Source: CAJBVG01 sp943371425 (GTDB lineage: Bacteria > Bacteroidota > Bacteroidia > Sphingobacteriales > Sphingobacteriaceae). From it: 64,000 nt of DNA. A model generated the notes under the pieces. The model saw nothing but the letters and a program-made list of their open reading frames with translations. It was not told the DNA's origin and did not search any database. Positions within the stretch are counted from its first letter, which is position 1; each line of letters starts with the position of its first letter. Of this stretch, positions 1 through 7,950 are shown in pieces. A program made the translations under genes and the position numbers. The DNA is taken from assembly GCA_943371425.1 (NCBI GenBank), contig CALRUR010000005.1, positions 62,001 through 126,000 of the forward strand. The letters run 5' to 3'.

Positions 1-707
1 ATTCTATAAGCTAAACCTATTCTTAAATTATAGTTCATTGGGAGCATGTTGAAATTTGTGCTGTAGGTGTTTCTTTGCGATTTACTTTTTGTTGGATCCT
101 CTATTTCTGTTGTTGTAAAATTGAAATCAATTAAGTTAAAAGGAAGGTTAACATCAAAAAATAATTTTTCAGATAATTGATAAATAAATCGTGGGGCTAT
201 ATAGCCCGAAGCACCAATCTGTGTATACGATTCCGGAAAATTTGTGGTAATTAAAGGGATTGTTTTTTTATTGTATATAAAAGGTTGTACACCATAACTT
301 ACACTAAACACTCCTTTCTTATTTAGTCTGCTTTTTTTGGTTGCTGGGGTATACTCGTATCTGAATGACAAATTGAAATTGGAGATTTCTTGCCCGCCAA
401 TAATATTAGAATTTATGGTATCCAATAATTCCTCCTTCTCACTATTGAAACTCAAATCGAATCTGTTGAGTTCTAATTCGTGTGTATTTCCATTTTTAGC
501 AGTATAAGCAATAGCAAATGTGGGCGATAAAACATTAATTTCCTTCTCCGTTTTTAAGTAATATTTGCTAGCTGCGCTGTAATTGCTTTCGTTTTTTACA
601 AAAGAACTCTGGTTGTATAGTTTAATTTTGATTGTACTTGTGTTTTGCTGTGCATAAGCACCGAAACTCAATAAATACAATATGAAAAGTGATTTGATGA
701 TTTTCAT
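1..707 (-). CDS. Outer membrane beta-barrel protein, C-terminus cut by the window edge
   Basis: An open frame runs from an ATG at 707 to the left edge (235 codons) with no stop, so the gene is truncated here. The first 20 residues are a signal peptide (MKIIKSLFILYLLSFGAYAQ). The rest alternates short polar and aromatic strands (for example FNLSFRYEY and FSVSYGVQPF), as in an outer-membrane beta-barrel of Bacteroidota. No catalytic motif is visible and I cannot name the family. Transcription would start in 708-806, just after the repeat blocks that follow the upstream dehydrogenase. The exported-barrel reading is fairly sure; the function is unknown. Confidence 0.7.
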   Translation of the reverse strand, partial: MKIIKSLFILYLLSFGAYAQQNTSTIKIKLYNQSSFVKNESNYSAASKYYLKTEKEINVLSPTFAIAYTAKNGNTHELELNRFDLSFNSEKEELLDTINSNIIGGQEISNFNLSFRYEYTPATKKSRLNKKGVFSVSYGVQPFIYNKKTIPLITTNFPESYTQIGASGYIAPRFIYQLSEKLFFDVNLPFNLIDFNFTTTEIEDPTKSKSQRNTYSTNFNMLPMNYNLRIGLAYR

Positions 708-762
708 CTGGGTGAAATTTTATACCAAACGCATAAAATTTGTGGATATTATTATTTAATAC

Positions 763-797
763 CTAAATACTAATATCTAAATTCTAAAACCTAATTG
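763..797. repeat. Heptad word array, core CTAA
   Basis: Five consecutive 7-bp units all begin with CTAA and have a variable 3-base tail: CTAAATA, CTAATAT, CTAAATT, CTAAAAC, CTAATTG. It lies between two minus-strand genes and is followed nine bases later by a second array with another core. Confidence 0.75.
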
Positions 798-806
798 CAA
801 TTCGTT

Positions 807-855
807 GCTCCCTGCTCCCTGCTCCCTGCTCTGCGCTCTCAGCTCATTGCTATGC
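807..855. repeat. Heptad word array, core GCTC
   Basis: Seven consecutive 7-bp units start with GCT, six of them with GCTC: three copies of GCTCCCT, then GCTCTGC, GCTCTCA, GCTCATT and GCTATGC. The last unit overlaps the stop codon of the minus-strand dehydrogenase (850-852). The same core reappears at 16262. Confidence 0.85.
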
Positions 856-1557
856 ACTCAAAAGTGCCACCGGCAAAATCTTCCCATTAAAAAACTTATG
901 TCCAGTAAGTGCAAAATCAGCCACATATTTTCCCATTTCAAAAGCCATAATAGGCGACTGATATCCAGGCAACGATTTTTCGAGCATTTCTGTTTGTGCA
1001 GAACCTAATGCAAGACAATTACAAGCAATTTTTTTATCTAATAATTCAACGGCTATTACTTCGGTTAAAGTGCACAATGCAGCTTTACTTGCAGAGTAAG
1101 AACTGAGCCCAGGGAATTTTGCAGATCCTTGGAAAGCCCCCATGGTGCTAATGTTCAAGATATGTGAAGCTTCGTTCATCAAATGAACTAAATTACGAAT
1201 CATGCGAACATGACCCATTACATTACTATCCAACATTTGATACCAATCGGCATCAGTTTGTTCTAAAAATGGAGTATTTATTAATTCACCAGCGTTATTC
1301 ACTAGCACATCTATTTTACCACTCAATTTTAAATTCAAAAAAGGGAGTAATCCTTGCTCATAATCGCCATTCACAATATCAAACTGAACAGGAATTAAAT
1401 TGCATTCTGGATTTAAATCTTTTGCAATTTGATGCAGTCTTTTTAACTTATCAATATTCCGTGCAATAGCCACCACTGTATGGTTAGAATCTCTTATCCA
1501 TTCCAATGCTGCTTCGAAACCTATGCCACTACTGGCGCCTGTGATGAGGATGTTCAT
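850..1557 (-). CDS. Short-chain dehydrogenase/reductase (SDR)
   Basis: A 235-residue classical SDR, presumably a cytoplasmic NAD(P)-dependent oxidoreductase of unknown substrate. The N-terminal Rossmann motif TGASSGIG is at residues 6-13, followed by the NNAG motif and the catalytic S...YSASK (Tyr-x-x-x-Lys). I start at the ATG giving MNILITGASSGIG. An upstream in-frame ATG at 1599 would add 14 residues (MATSTTHNSQ...) that only translate a GAGTTGT repeat array, so it is very unlikely. It lies downstream of paaE on the same strand, separated by three repeat blocks; a link to phenylacetate metabolism is not shown. Confidence 0.85.
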   Translation of the reverse strand: MNILITGASSGIGFEAALEWIRDSNHTVVAIARNIDKLKRLHQIAKDLNPECNLIPVQFDIVNGDYEQGLLPFLNLKLSGKIDVLVNNAGELINTPFLEQTDADWYQMLDSNVMGHVRMIRNLVHLMNEASHILNISTMGAFQGSAKFPGLSSYSASKAALCTLTEVIAVELLDKKIACNCLALGSAQTEMLEKSLPGYQSPIMAFEMGKYVADFALTGHKFFNGKILPVALLSA

Positions 1558-1559
1558 TT

Positions 1560-1594
1560 GAGTTGTGAGTTGTGAATTGTGAGTTGTGGAAGTT
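1560..1594. repeat. Heptad word array, core GAGTTGT
   Basis: Units GAGTTGT, GAGTTGT, GAATTGT, GAGTTGT and a decayed GGAAGTT follow each other at exactly 7 bp, directly upstream of the dehydrogenase start codon. Confidence 0.75.
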
Positions 1595-1602
1595 GCCAAT
1601 TT

Positions 1603-1634
1603 GGTTATTGAGTTATTAAGTTATTAGGCAACTT
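1603..1634. repeat. Octad word array, core GTTATT
   Basis: Units of 8 bp: GGTTATTG, AGTTATTA, AGTTATTA, then a decayed fourth unit. The same word family builds the longer arrays at 7406 and 55357. Confidence 0.65.
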
Positions 1635-1646
1635 AGTAGCGTTACC

Positions 1647-1674
1647 AGTCACTAGTCACCAGTCACTATTCACT
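1647..1674. repeat. Heptad word array, core AGTCAC
   Basis: Units AGTCACT, AGTCACC, AGTCACT and ATTCACT repeat at 7 bp and run into the stop codon of paaE (1673-1675 on the minus strand). Confidence 0.7.
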
Positions 1675-2749
1675 AAACGTCATAATCTACCACCACCACC
1701 GCTGTTAACGGGTGTGCTTGGCAGGTAAGTATAAATCCTTCTGCTACTTCTTCCTCGGTTAGAGCATAGTTTGCTTTCATATGCACTTTACCTTCTAATA
1801 CTTTGGCTCTGCATGTGCAACATACTGCTCCTTTACAAGAAAATGGTACATCTACATCTTGTTCCATTGCAGCATCTAAAATATTTTTACCATCAGAGGC
1901 TAATTCAAACGAAGTTTCATCTCCATCCAAAATTACAGTTATTTGAGAAATAATTTTCTCACCTGAATCAGGCTTTGCAGGTTCTGCAGAATTGTTTGTT
2001 TCTAAACTTGCAGTAAAATATTCGAGGTGTATGTTTTCTTTTTTTATTTGCAAAGATTGTAAACTTTCCTCCACATTTTTCATCATCGGAGTTGGTCCAC
2101 AAATAAAAAACTCATTATCTAAATTTAAGCCTACATGATTTTCTACCAGGGCCAATACTTTTTCTTTTGTTATTAAACCAGTATATAATAATGGGTGATT
2201 AGCGGGTGCTTCATCAAAAATATAAATCAGTTTAAATTTAGCAGGGTTAGCGGAAGCAATTTCATCTAATTCATTTTTAAATATGGTACTGGCTTCATTT
2301 TGATTACCATAAAACAAGGTAAGGTTGCAAGATGGATCTTCTTTTAAAATGGTTTTGATGATAGATAACATCGGAGTGATGCCACTGCCTCCAGCAAAAA
2401 GAACTATGTTTTTATTTGTAGTGTTTTTGATGTTGTAGAAATTCCCCATTGGTGTCATTACCTCTAATACATCACCAACTTTAATAGAATCATTCAATGC
2501 AACCGACATTCTTCCGTCTTTTACTTTTTTGGCTGCAATTCTAAAGTCTGAATCTGCAAGAGGGCTACTACATAATGAATAAGAGCGACGAATTTCTTCG
2601 CCATTAATGTCCATTTTTATGGTTACGTACTGACCTTGAGTATATTGGTATTCATTTTGGAATGCCGATGGTATTTCGAACGCTACACTTACACTATCTG
2701 CTGTTTCTCTTCGAATATCAGCTACTTTTAAAGGGTGGAATTTTGCCAT
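1673..2749 (-). CDS. paaE: Phenylacetyl-CoA epoxidase reductase subunit PaaE
   Basis: A 358-residue flavin/iron-sulfur reductase that passes electrons from NAD(P)H to the di-iron oxygenase PaaABC. An FAD-binding domain comes first (RRSYSLCSS), then an NAD(P)-binding domain (FAGGSGITPMLS), then a C-terminal plant-type ferredoxin whose cluster cysteines are Cys305, Cys310, Cys313 and Cys343 (C-x4-C-x2-C-x29-C). Domain order and length match PaaE. The gene is transcribed away from paaA across a 146-bp intergenic region instead of following paaD as in E. coli, so the epoxidase is split over two divergent units. The identification is strong because of the paaABCD neighbours. Confidence 0.93.
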   Translation of the reverse strand: MAKFHPLKVADIRRETADSVSVAFEIPSAFQNEYQYTQGQYVTIKMDINGEEIRRSYSLCSSPLADSDFRIAAKKVKDGRMSVALNDSIKVGDVLEVMTPMGNFYNIKNTTNKNIVLFAGGSGITPMLSIIKTILKEDPSCNLTLFYGNQNEASTIFKNELDEIASANPAKFKLIYIFDEAPANHPLLYTGLITKEKVLALVENHVGLNLDNEFFICGPTPMMKNVEESLQSLQIKKENIHLEYFTASLETNNSAEPAKPDSGEKIISQITVILDGDETSFELASDGKNILDAAMEQDVDVPFSCKGAVCCTCRAKVLEGKVHMKANYALTEEEVAEGFILTCQAHPLTAVVVVDYDV

Positions 2750-2869
2750 TACTTAGAATTTGGGTGTAAAAATAAAAAATAGATTCGTTTTGGAACAAAG
2801 CGAGTGAATATTTGTTTTTTTGATTCATTCCGAATAAGCTTAAATAGTTTCGGGATAGCAATATTTTTA

Positions 2870-2877
2870 TAAATTTG
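2870..2877 (+). promoter_or_regulatory. -7 promoter element of paaA operon
   Basis: TAAATTTG is an exact match to the Bacteroidota -7 consensus TAnnTTTG. Transcription would begin about 7 bases later, giving a short leader to the ATG at 2896. No good TTG -33 box stands at the usual spacing. Confidence 0.5.
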
Positions 2878-2895
2878 TCACAAGCAATTAACACT

Positions 2896-3849
2896 ATGTC
2901 TGCAAAAAACGAACACGAGTTAGAAGCATGGTTTGAGAACAAACTAGCTAAAAATGAGATGATTGAACCTAAAGATTGGATGCCAGAGCAATACAGAAAG
3001 CATCTTATCCGTCAGATTTCACAACATGCACATTCAGAAATTATCGGAATGTTACCAGAAGGAAACTGGATTACACGTGCTCCAAGCCTTCGTCGCAAGA
3101 TGGTTTTATTAGCCAAAGTACAAGATGAAGCAGGCCATGGTTTGTATTTATACAGTGCCGCTGAGTCCATGGGCATCACCAGAGAAGAACTATTAGATCA
3201 ATTACACACCGGTAAAGCAAAATACTCGTCGATATTCAATTATCCAACCTTAACATGGGCAGATATTGGAGCTATTGGTTGGTTAGTAGACGGCGCTGCC
3301 ATTATGAACCAAGTAATGTTGCAACGTACTTCTTACGGACCGTATGCAAGAGCAATGGTGCGTATTTGTAAAGAAGAATCATTTCACCAACGCCAAGGGT
3401 ATGAAATTATGTGTGTACTTGCTAAAGGTACTCCAGAGCAAAAGGCCATGGCTCAAGATGCAATCAATAGATGGTGGTGGCCGAGTTTAATGATGTTTGG
3501 TCCGAAAGACGAAGAATCGCCAAACACAGCTAATGCAGTAAAATGGAAAATAAAACGCGAAACAAACGATCAATTACGTCAGCGTTTCGTAAACCAAACT
3601 ACTCCACAAGCAGAAATGATTGGCTTAACCATTCCGGATGTAGATTTGAAATGGAACGAAGAGAAAAAAGGATACGACTTTGGTAAAATAGACTGGGAAG
3701 AATTTTGGAATGTGGTAAAAGGAAATGGTCCGTGTAACAAAGAAAGATTAGCAGCAAAAAACAAAGCACATAATGATGGGGCTTGGGTTCGCGAAGCAGC
3801 TAATGCCTATGCCGAAAAACAAAAGAAACAAAACACTAACGCAGCATAA
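2896..3849 (+). CDS. paaA: Phenylacetyl-CoA epoxidase catalytic subunit PaaA
   Basis: A 317-residue ferritin-like di-iron subunit that, with PaaC, forms the core epoxidising the ring of phenylacetyl-CoA. Two di-iron ligand signatures are visible: QDEAGHG and KEESFHQRQG (E-x2-H type). I use the ATG giving MSAKNEHELEAWF. The upstream TTG at 2875 overlaps the predicted -7 promoter element and would add only seven unconserved residues. It is the first gene of a run in which paaB follows 5 bp later and paaC 3 bp after that, so co-translation is likely. Length and motifs agree with the family. Confidence 0.95.
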   Translation: MSAKNEHELEAWFENKLAKNEMIEPKDWMPEQYRKHLIRQISQHAHSEIIGMLPEGNWITRAPSLRRKMVLLAKVQDEAGHGLYLYSAAESMGITREELLDQLHTGKAKYSSIFNYPTLTWADIGAIGWLVDGAAIMNQVMLQRTSYGPYARAMVRICKEESFHQRQGYEIMCVLAKGTPEQKAMAQDAINRWWWPSLMMFGPKDEESPNTANAVKWKIKRETNDQLRQRFVNQTTPQAEMIGLTIPDVDLKWNEEKKGYDFGKIDWEEFWNVVKGNGPCNKERLAAKNKAHNDGAWVREAANAYAEKQKKQNTNAA

Positions 3850-3854
3850 TAATT

Positions 3855-4142
3855 ATGAGTGATTCACAAGGAATACTATGGGAAGTATTTGTGCAAAGTA
3901 AACCCGGCCAACCACACAAACACAGTGGTTCGGTTCATGCACACGACAAAGAAATGGCATTGCAAAATGCACGCGATTTGTATTGCAGAAGAAGCGAAGG
4001 AACCAATATTTGGGTAGTGCCAGCATCAGAAATTGTTGCTTCATCACCAGAAGATATATCGTCTTTCTTCGAACCTTCTAATGACAAGGTTTATCGTCAC
4101 CCTACATTTTACACCGTTCCCGAAGGAATTACACACATGTAA
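3855..4142 (+). CDS. paaB: Phenylacetyl-CoA epoxidase subunit PaaB
   Basis: A 95-residue protein matching the small PaaB family. PaaB does not catalyse but bridges PaaAC heterodimers in the multicomponent epoxidase. Recognisable parts are the N-terminal WEVFVQSKPGQPHKHSGSVHA and the central ALQNARDLYCRR...IWVVP, typical of PaaB. It lies 5 bp after paaA and 3 bp before paaC. Confidence 0.93.
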   Translation: MSDSQGILWEVFVQSKPGQPHKHSGSVHAHDKEMALQNARDLYCRRSEGTNIWVVPASEIVASSPEDISSFFEPSNDKVYRHPTFYTVPEGITHM

Positions 4143-4145
4143 ACC

Positions 4146-4904
4146 ATGACAAAACAAGAAGCATTATTTAATTATTTACTTCGCCTCGGCGATCAGCATT
4201 TAATATTAGGACATCGTTTATCTGAGCAAAGTAGTAAAGGCCCGTTTTTAGAGGAAGATATTGCATGTTCGAATATTGCCTTAGATTTAATCGGAAATGC
4301 AAATCATTTATTACAATACGCAGCCGAAGTAGAAGATAAAAATAGAACTGCTGATGATTTAGCATTTCTACGTTCTGAAAGAGAATTCTATAATACACTT
4401 TTAGCGGAGCAGCCTAATGGCGATTTCGCAAATGTAATGACGCGTCATTTTTTTGCTGATGTTTTCGATTTCTATTTATATACCGAATTGCAAAATTCAA
4501 GCGACGAAACACTAGCCTCTATTGCAGCTAAGGCATTAAAAGAAATTACTTATCATTTACGCCATACCTCAAAATGGATAATTCGTTTAGGTGATGGTAC
4601 CGATGAAAGTAAAATGAGAGTGCAAAATGCAATTAATGAATTGTACCGTTTTACTGGAGAACTTTTTGAAATGAATGAAGTAGATGAAATCCTAATGAAG
4701 GAAAAAATTACTGTAGATTTATCGAGCATTAAGAACTCATGGTTTGCAAAAGTAAATGAAGTGTTAGCAGAAGCAGGATTAACTTTACCAGTAGATGTGT
4801 ATATGCAATCAGGATCACGCAAAGCTCAACATTCAGAACATTTAGGATTTTTATTAGCAGAAATGCAACACTTACATCGCGCCTTCCCAGGTGCTCAATG
4901 GTAA
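4146..4904 (+). CDS. paaC: Phenylacetyl-CoA epoxidase structural subunit PaaC
   Basis: A 252-residue ferritin-like subunit that pairs with PaaA in the epoxidase. The N-terminal helix LLRLGDQHLILGHRLSEQ and the segment ALDLIGNANHLLQYAAEVE are characteristic, as is the C-terminal RKAQHSEHLGFLLAEMQ. PaaC has no functional iron centre in the described enzymes. It begins 3 bp after paaB, and paaD begins 4 bp after its stop. Confidence 0.93.
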   Translation: MTKQEALFNYLLRLGDQHLILGHRLSEQSSKGPFLEEDIACSNIALDLIGNANHLLQYAAEVEDKNRTADDLAFLRSEREFYNTLLAEQPNGDFANVMTRHFFADVFDFYLYTELQNSSDETLASIAAKALKEITYHLRHTSKWIIRLGDGTDESKMRVQNAINELYRFTGELFEMNEVDEILMKEKITVDLSSIKNSWFAKVNEVLAEAGLTLPVDVYMQSGSRKAQHSEHLGFLLAEMQHLHRAFPGAQW

Positions 4905-4908
4905 GCAT

Positions 4909-5400
4909 ATGAAATCGATAAACGAGATTTGGAAAATTCTGGAACGTATTCCTGATCCTGAAATTCCAGTGATCAGCGTTGTCGAATTAGGTATTATTCG
5001 CGCCCTTCGATACGAAGGGCCAAAACTCATCATCACCATTACACCAACTTATTCTGGTTGCCCTGCAATGTCGGCCATTAGCATTGATATTAATAATCAT
5101 ATGCGCGAAAATGGTATCGACGATTTTCAAATTGAAACCGTTTACCAACCTGCATGGACTACCGATTGGATGAGTAAAGAAGCGAAGGAGAAATTACGAG
5201 TATACGGAATTGCTCCTCCAAATGAACAAATAAAACATAAATTAAATGTATTAACTGGCGACCATGATGAGGAAGTAAATTGCCCTCATTGCGGTTCGAG
5301 TAATACAATATTAACAAGTCAGTTTGGTTCTACCGCATGCAAAGCATTGTACAAATGCAAGGAGTGCTTGGAACCATTTGATTATTTTAAATGCATTTAA
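4909..5400 (+). CDS. paaD: PaaD, MIP18-family iron-sulfur assembly factor for the epoxidase
   Basis: A 163-residue protein with an N-terminal DUF59/MIP18 domain (ILERIPDPEIPVISVVELG, then the Cys of YSGCPAM) and a C-terminal zinc-ribbon-like part with CPHC and CKEC plus two further cysteines. PaaD is needed for a functional PaaABCE complex, probably in Fe-S delivery to PaaE. I start at ATG 4909. An in-frame GTG at 4891 would overlap paaC by 14 bp and add six residues, which I consider less likely. A GTAC heptad array begins two bases after the stop. Confidence 0.92.
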   Translation: MKSINEIWKILERIPDPEIPVISVVELGIIRALRYEGPKLIITITPTYSGCPAMSAISIDINNHMRENGIDDFQIETVYQPAWTTDWMSKEAKEKLRVYGIAPPNEQIKHKLNVLTGDHDEEVNCPHCGSSNTILTSQFGSTACKALYKCKECLEPFDYFKCI

Positions 5401-5401
5401 A

Positions 5402-5457
5402 GTACACTTTAGGTTGTACTAAGTACAAAGTACAACGTACCGTGTACATAATACATA
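5402..5457. repeat. Heptad word array, core GTAC
   Basis: Eight units in strict 7-bp register fill the paaD-paaG gap: GTACACT, TTAGGTT, GTACTAA, GTACAAA, GTACAAC, GTACCGT, GTACATA, ATACATA. The core is palindromic, and TTAGGTT-GTAC pairs with downstream units, so the transcript can fold back. The array ends three bases before the paaG ATG and therefore forms its ribosome-binding region. The same core is used at 12228. Confidence 0.9.
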
Positions 5458-5460
5458 AAA

Positions 5461-6237
5461 ATGGAAACAATAAAATTCGAAAAACGCGAACACCTAGCAA
5501 TCATCACCCTCAACAGGCCCGATGTATTGAATAGTTTTAACAGAGAGATGGCATTGGCGATGCAGGCAAGTTTAGATGAATGTGAGAAGGATGAGAGCGT
5601 AAGAGCTATTTTAATTACAGGCGAAGGCAGGGCGTTTTGTGCTGGGCAAGATTTGGCGGAAGCCATTGCAGAAGATGCACCTACTATTGATACCATTGTG
5701 AGAGAACATTACAATCCGATAGTATTAAAAATTAGAAATATTGAAAAGCCAATTGTTTGCGCTGTAAATGGTGTAGCGGCTGGTGCAGGTGCAAACATTG
5801 CCTTGTGCTGCGATATTGTGTTGGCAAGCGATAAAGCATCTTTTATACAATCGTTTTCGAACATAGGTTTAATACCAGATAGTGGAGGTACTTTTTTCTT
5901 ACCACGATTGGTGGGTTTGCAAAGAGCAACTGCTATGATGTTTTTGGCGGATAAAGTAAGTGCCGAACAAGCATTGCAATTTGGTATGATTTATAAAATG
6001 GTAGAGGCAGAAAATTTAATGATAGAAGCATTAGCCATTACCAGAAAATTATCAGAAATGCCTACTAAAGGATTTGGTTTAACAAAACGAGCATTAAACG
6101 AATCGATGTTTAATACCTTAGAAGAACAATTAGAAGTGGAAGAAGAATTGCAAGCCAAGGCTGCAAGTACTTATGATAACCAAGAAGGAATAAATGCATT
6201 CTTAGAAAAAAGAAAACCTGAATTTAAAGGGAAATAA
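5461..6237 (+). CDS. paaG: PaaG, 2-(1,2-epoxy-1,2-dihydrophenyl)acetyl-CoA isomerase
   Basis: A 258-residue crotonase-fold enzyme that converts the ring epoxide to the oxepin for hydrolysis by PaaZ. Family marks run through the protein: RAFCAGQDLAEA (oxyanion hole), CAVNGVAAGAGANIAL, FSNIGLIPDSGGTFFLPR and the C-terminal EGINAFLEKRKPEFKGK, very close to E. coli PaaG. As in PaaG, the first catalytic glutamate of true hydratases is absent (FSNIGLIPD). paaH follows after 2 bp. Confidence 0.92.
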   Translation: METIKFEKREHLAIITLNRPDVLNSFNREMALAMQASLDECEKDESVRAILITGEGRAFCAGQDLAEAIAEDAPTIDTIVREHYNPIVLKIRNIEKPIVCAVNGVAAGAGANIALCCDIVLASDKASFIQSFSNIGLIPDSGGTFFLPRLVGLQRATAMMFLADKVSAEQALQFGMIYKMVEAENLMIEALAITRKLSEMPTKGFGLTKRALNESMFNTLEEQLEVEEELQAKAASTYDNQEGINAFLEKRKPEFKGK

Positions 6238-6239
6238 TA

Positions 6240-7406
6240 ATGGAATTAATTAAAGTTGGTATTATTGGATCTGGTGCAATGGGTAGTGGGATTGCGCAAG
6301 TGGCTGCTATGGCAGGTCACGAAGTACATGTGTATGATGCAAATCCTGTTGCTGCACAATCTGCTGCAAATAATCTAAAAATCTCCATACATAAATTAGT
6401 AGAGAAAGGAAAGTGTACTGCAGAAAAATCGGAACAAGTATTGGCTAATATTTTTTTTCAATCGAGTATCGATCAATTAAAATCTTGCAAATTAATTATT
6501 GAAGCAATTGTTGAAGACATCAATGTTAAAAAAGATGTTTTTTCGGCATTGGAAAGTATTGTAAGTGATGATTGTATTTTAGCTACAAACACCTCTTCAC
6601 TTTCTATAACCTCCATAGCATCTGCATGTAGTAAACCCGAACGTTTTATTGGAATTCATTTTTTTAATCCAGCACAAATTATGCCGCTGGTAGAAATTAT
6701 TCCTGCTATACAAACCATTGAAAGTGTACTTAACAGCAGCATCAACCTAATAAAAACTTGGGGTAAAACGATTGTGGTTTGTAAAGATACTCCTGGGTTT
6801 ATTGTAAACAGAGTGGCTCGTTCTTTTTATGGCGAAGCCATTAGGATTTACGAAGAAGGGATTGCAGATATTGCAACAATTGATTGGGCAATGAAAGAAT
6901 TTGGTGGTTTTAAAATGGGCCCTTTTGAACTAATGGATTTTATTGGTCATGATGTAAATTATAAAGTGACGGAAACCGTGTGGGAGCAATTGTTTTACGA
7001 CCCACGATTTAAACCATCATTAACTCAAAAGAGATTATACGAAGCCAAAAGATTTGGAAGAAAATCTGGAATTGGTTTTTATGATTATAGAGAAGGTGCA
7101 ACACAAATAACACCTACAACTGATGCAGAACTAGGGAATTATATTTTCAACAGAATAATTGCAATGTTAATTAACGAAGCAGTTGATACTTTGTATTTAG
7201 GCATTGCAAGTAAAGAAGATATAGATTTAGCCATGACCAAAGGAGTTAATTATCCGAAAGGATTATTAGCTTGGGCAGATGAAATCGGATTAGGTATTGT
7301 GTTAGAAGAATTAGAAAGATTAATTTCAACTTACGAAGAAGATAGATATAGACCTTCTGTATTGTTGAAACACATGGTTAGGGAGAAGAAACATTTTACT
7401 TTTTGA
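6240..7406 (+). CDS. paaH: 3-hydroxyacyl-CoA dehydrogenase PaaH
   Basis: A 388-residue NAD-dependent dehydrogenase that oxidises 3-hydroxyadipyl-CoA to 3-oxoadipyl-CoA. The NAD-binding GSGAMGSGIAQ is at residues 10-20. The catalytic His140 lies in FIGIHFFNPAQ, and the second domain has KDTPGFIVNR and GPFELMDFIG. There is a C-terminal repeat of the 3HCDH helical domain. It lies directly after paaG. The last base of its stop codon is the first base of an octad array. Confidence 0.92.
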   Translation: MELIKVGIIGSGAMGSGIAQVAAMAGHEVHVYDANPVAAQSAANNLKISIHKLVEKGKCTAEKSEQVLANIFFQSSIDQLKSCKLIIEAIVEDINVKKDVFSALESIVSDDCILATNTSSLSITSIASACSKPERFIGIHFFNPAQIMPLVEIIPAIQTIESVLNSSINLIKTWGKTIVVCKDTPGFIVNRVARSFYGEAIRIYEEGIADIATIDWAMKEFGGFKMGPFELMDFIGHDVNYKVTETVWEQLFYDPRFKPSLTQKRLYEAKRFGRKSGIGFYDYREGATQITPTTDAELGNYIFNRIIAMLINEAVDTLYLGIASKEDIDLAMTKGVNYPKGLLAWADEIGLGIVLEELERLISTYEEDRYRPSVLLKHMVREKKHFTF

Positions 7407-7525
7407 GTTAAGGAGTTATTAAGTTAATGAGTTATTAGGTTATTGGGTAATTAAGTTATTGAGTCAATTTGTAATTTAGTGTGTTCATTGCGTAATAACT
7501 CAATAACCTAATAACCCAATAACTA
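7406..7525. repeat. Inverted octad word array, core AGTTATT / AATAAC
   Basis: The left arm has eight 8-bp units from 7406 to 7469 (AGTTAAGG, AGTTATTA, AGTTAATG, AGTTATTA, GGTTATTG, GGTAATTA, AGTTATTG, AGTCAATT). After a 24-base gap the right arm (7494-7525) holds four units of the reverse-complement word: AATAACTC, AATAACCT, AATAACCC, AATAACTA. The arms can pair in several registers. It fills the paaH-paaI gap and begins on the last base of the paaH stop codon. Confidence 0.9.
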
Positions 7526-7543
7526 CTAAACAAAATTAAACAC

Positions 7544-7948
7544 ATGGATGCTACACAAATAGTCCACAAAATGTTCGACAATGATGCTTTTAGCAAGTGG
7601 TTGGGTATTGAGTTAATTGAAATAGGTGAAGGGATTTCTGTATTGAGAATGAAAGTGAGAAAAGAAATGCTAAACGGTTTTGATGTATTGCACGGTGGTA
7701 TTACATACTCATTAGCGGATAGCTCTTTGGCATTTGCAAGTAATTCTTATGGTAGAAAAAGTATGTCGATAGAAACATCAATATCTCATACCTTACCATG
7801 TAAAGAAGGCGATGTATTAACTACTAAAACAGTGGAGCGATCGCTTACAAATCGCATTGGAGTGTATGATATTTCGGTAATAAATCAAGACAATAAAGTA
7901 GTAGCCTTATTTAAAGGTACAGTGTATAGAAGTGATAAAGAATGGTAA
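7544..7948 (+). CDS. paaI: PaaI-type hydroxyphenylacetyl-CoA thioesterase
   Basis: A 134-residue hot-dog thioesterase. The signature HGGITYSLADSSLAFASN has His50-Gly-Gly and Asp59, the catalytic residue of PaaI-type enzymes, in the expected places. In the paa pathway it releases CoA from dead-end ring-hydroxylated phenylacetyl-CoA. It starts 18 bp after the octad array that separates it from paaH, and ends on top of the possible paaJ start. Confidence 0.9.
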   Translation: MDATQIVHKMFDNDAFSKWLGIELIEIGEGISVLRMKVRKEMLNGFDVLHGGITYSLADSSLAFASNSYGRKSMSIETSISHTLPCKEGDVLTTKTVERSLTNRIGVYDISVINQDNKVVALFKGTVYRSDKEW

Positions 7949-7950
7949 AT

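Noticed and set aside
1558..1599. Fourteen-residue N-terminal extension of the SDR at 850
   Set aside because: The extension only translates the GAGTTGT array and precedes the Rossmann motif start.
2875..2895. Upstream TTG start extending PaaA by seven residues
   Set aside because: It overlaps an exact -7 promoter element, and the added residues are not part of the family; ATG 2896 is better.
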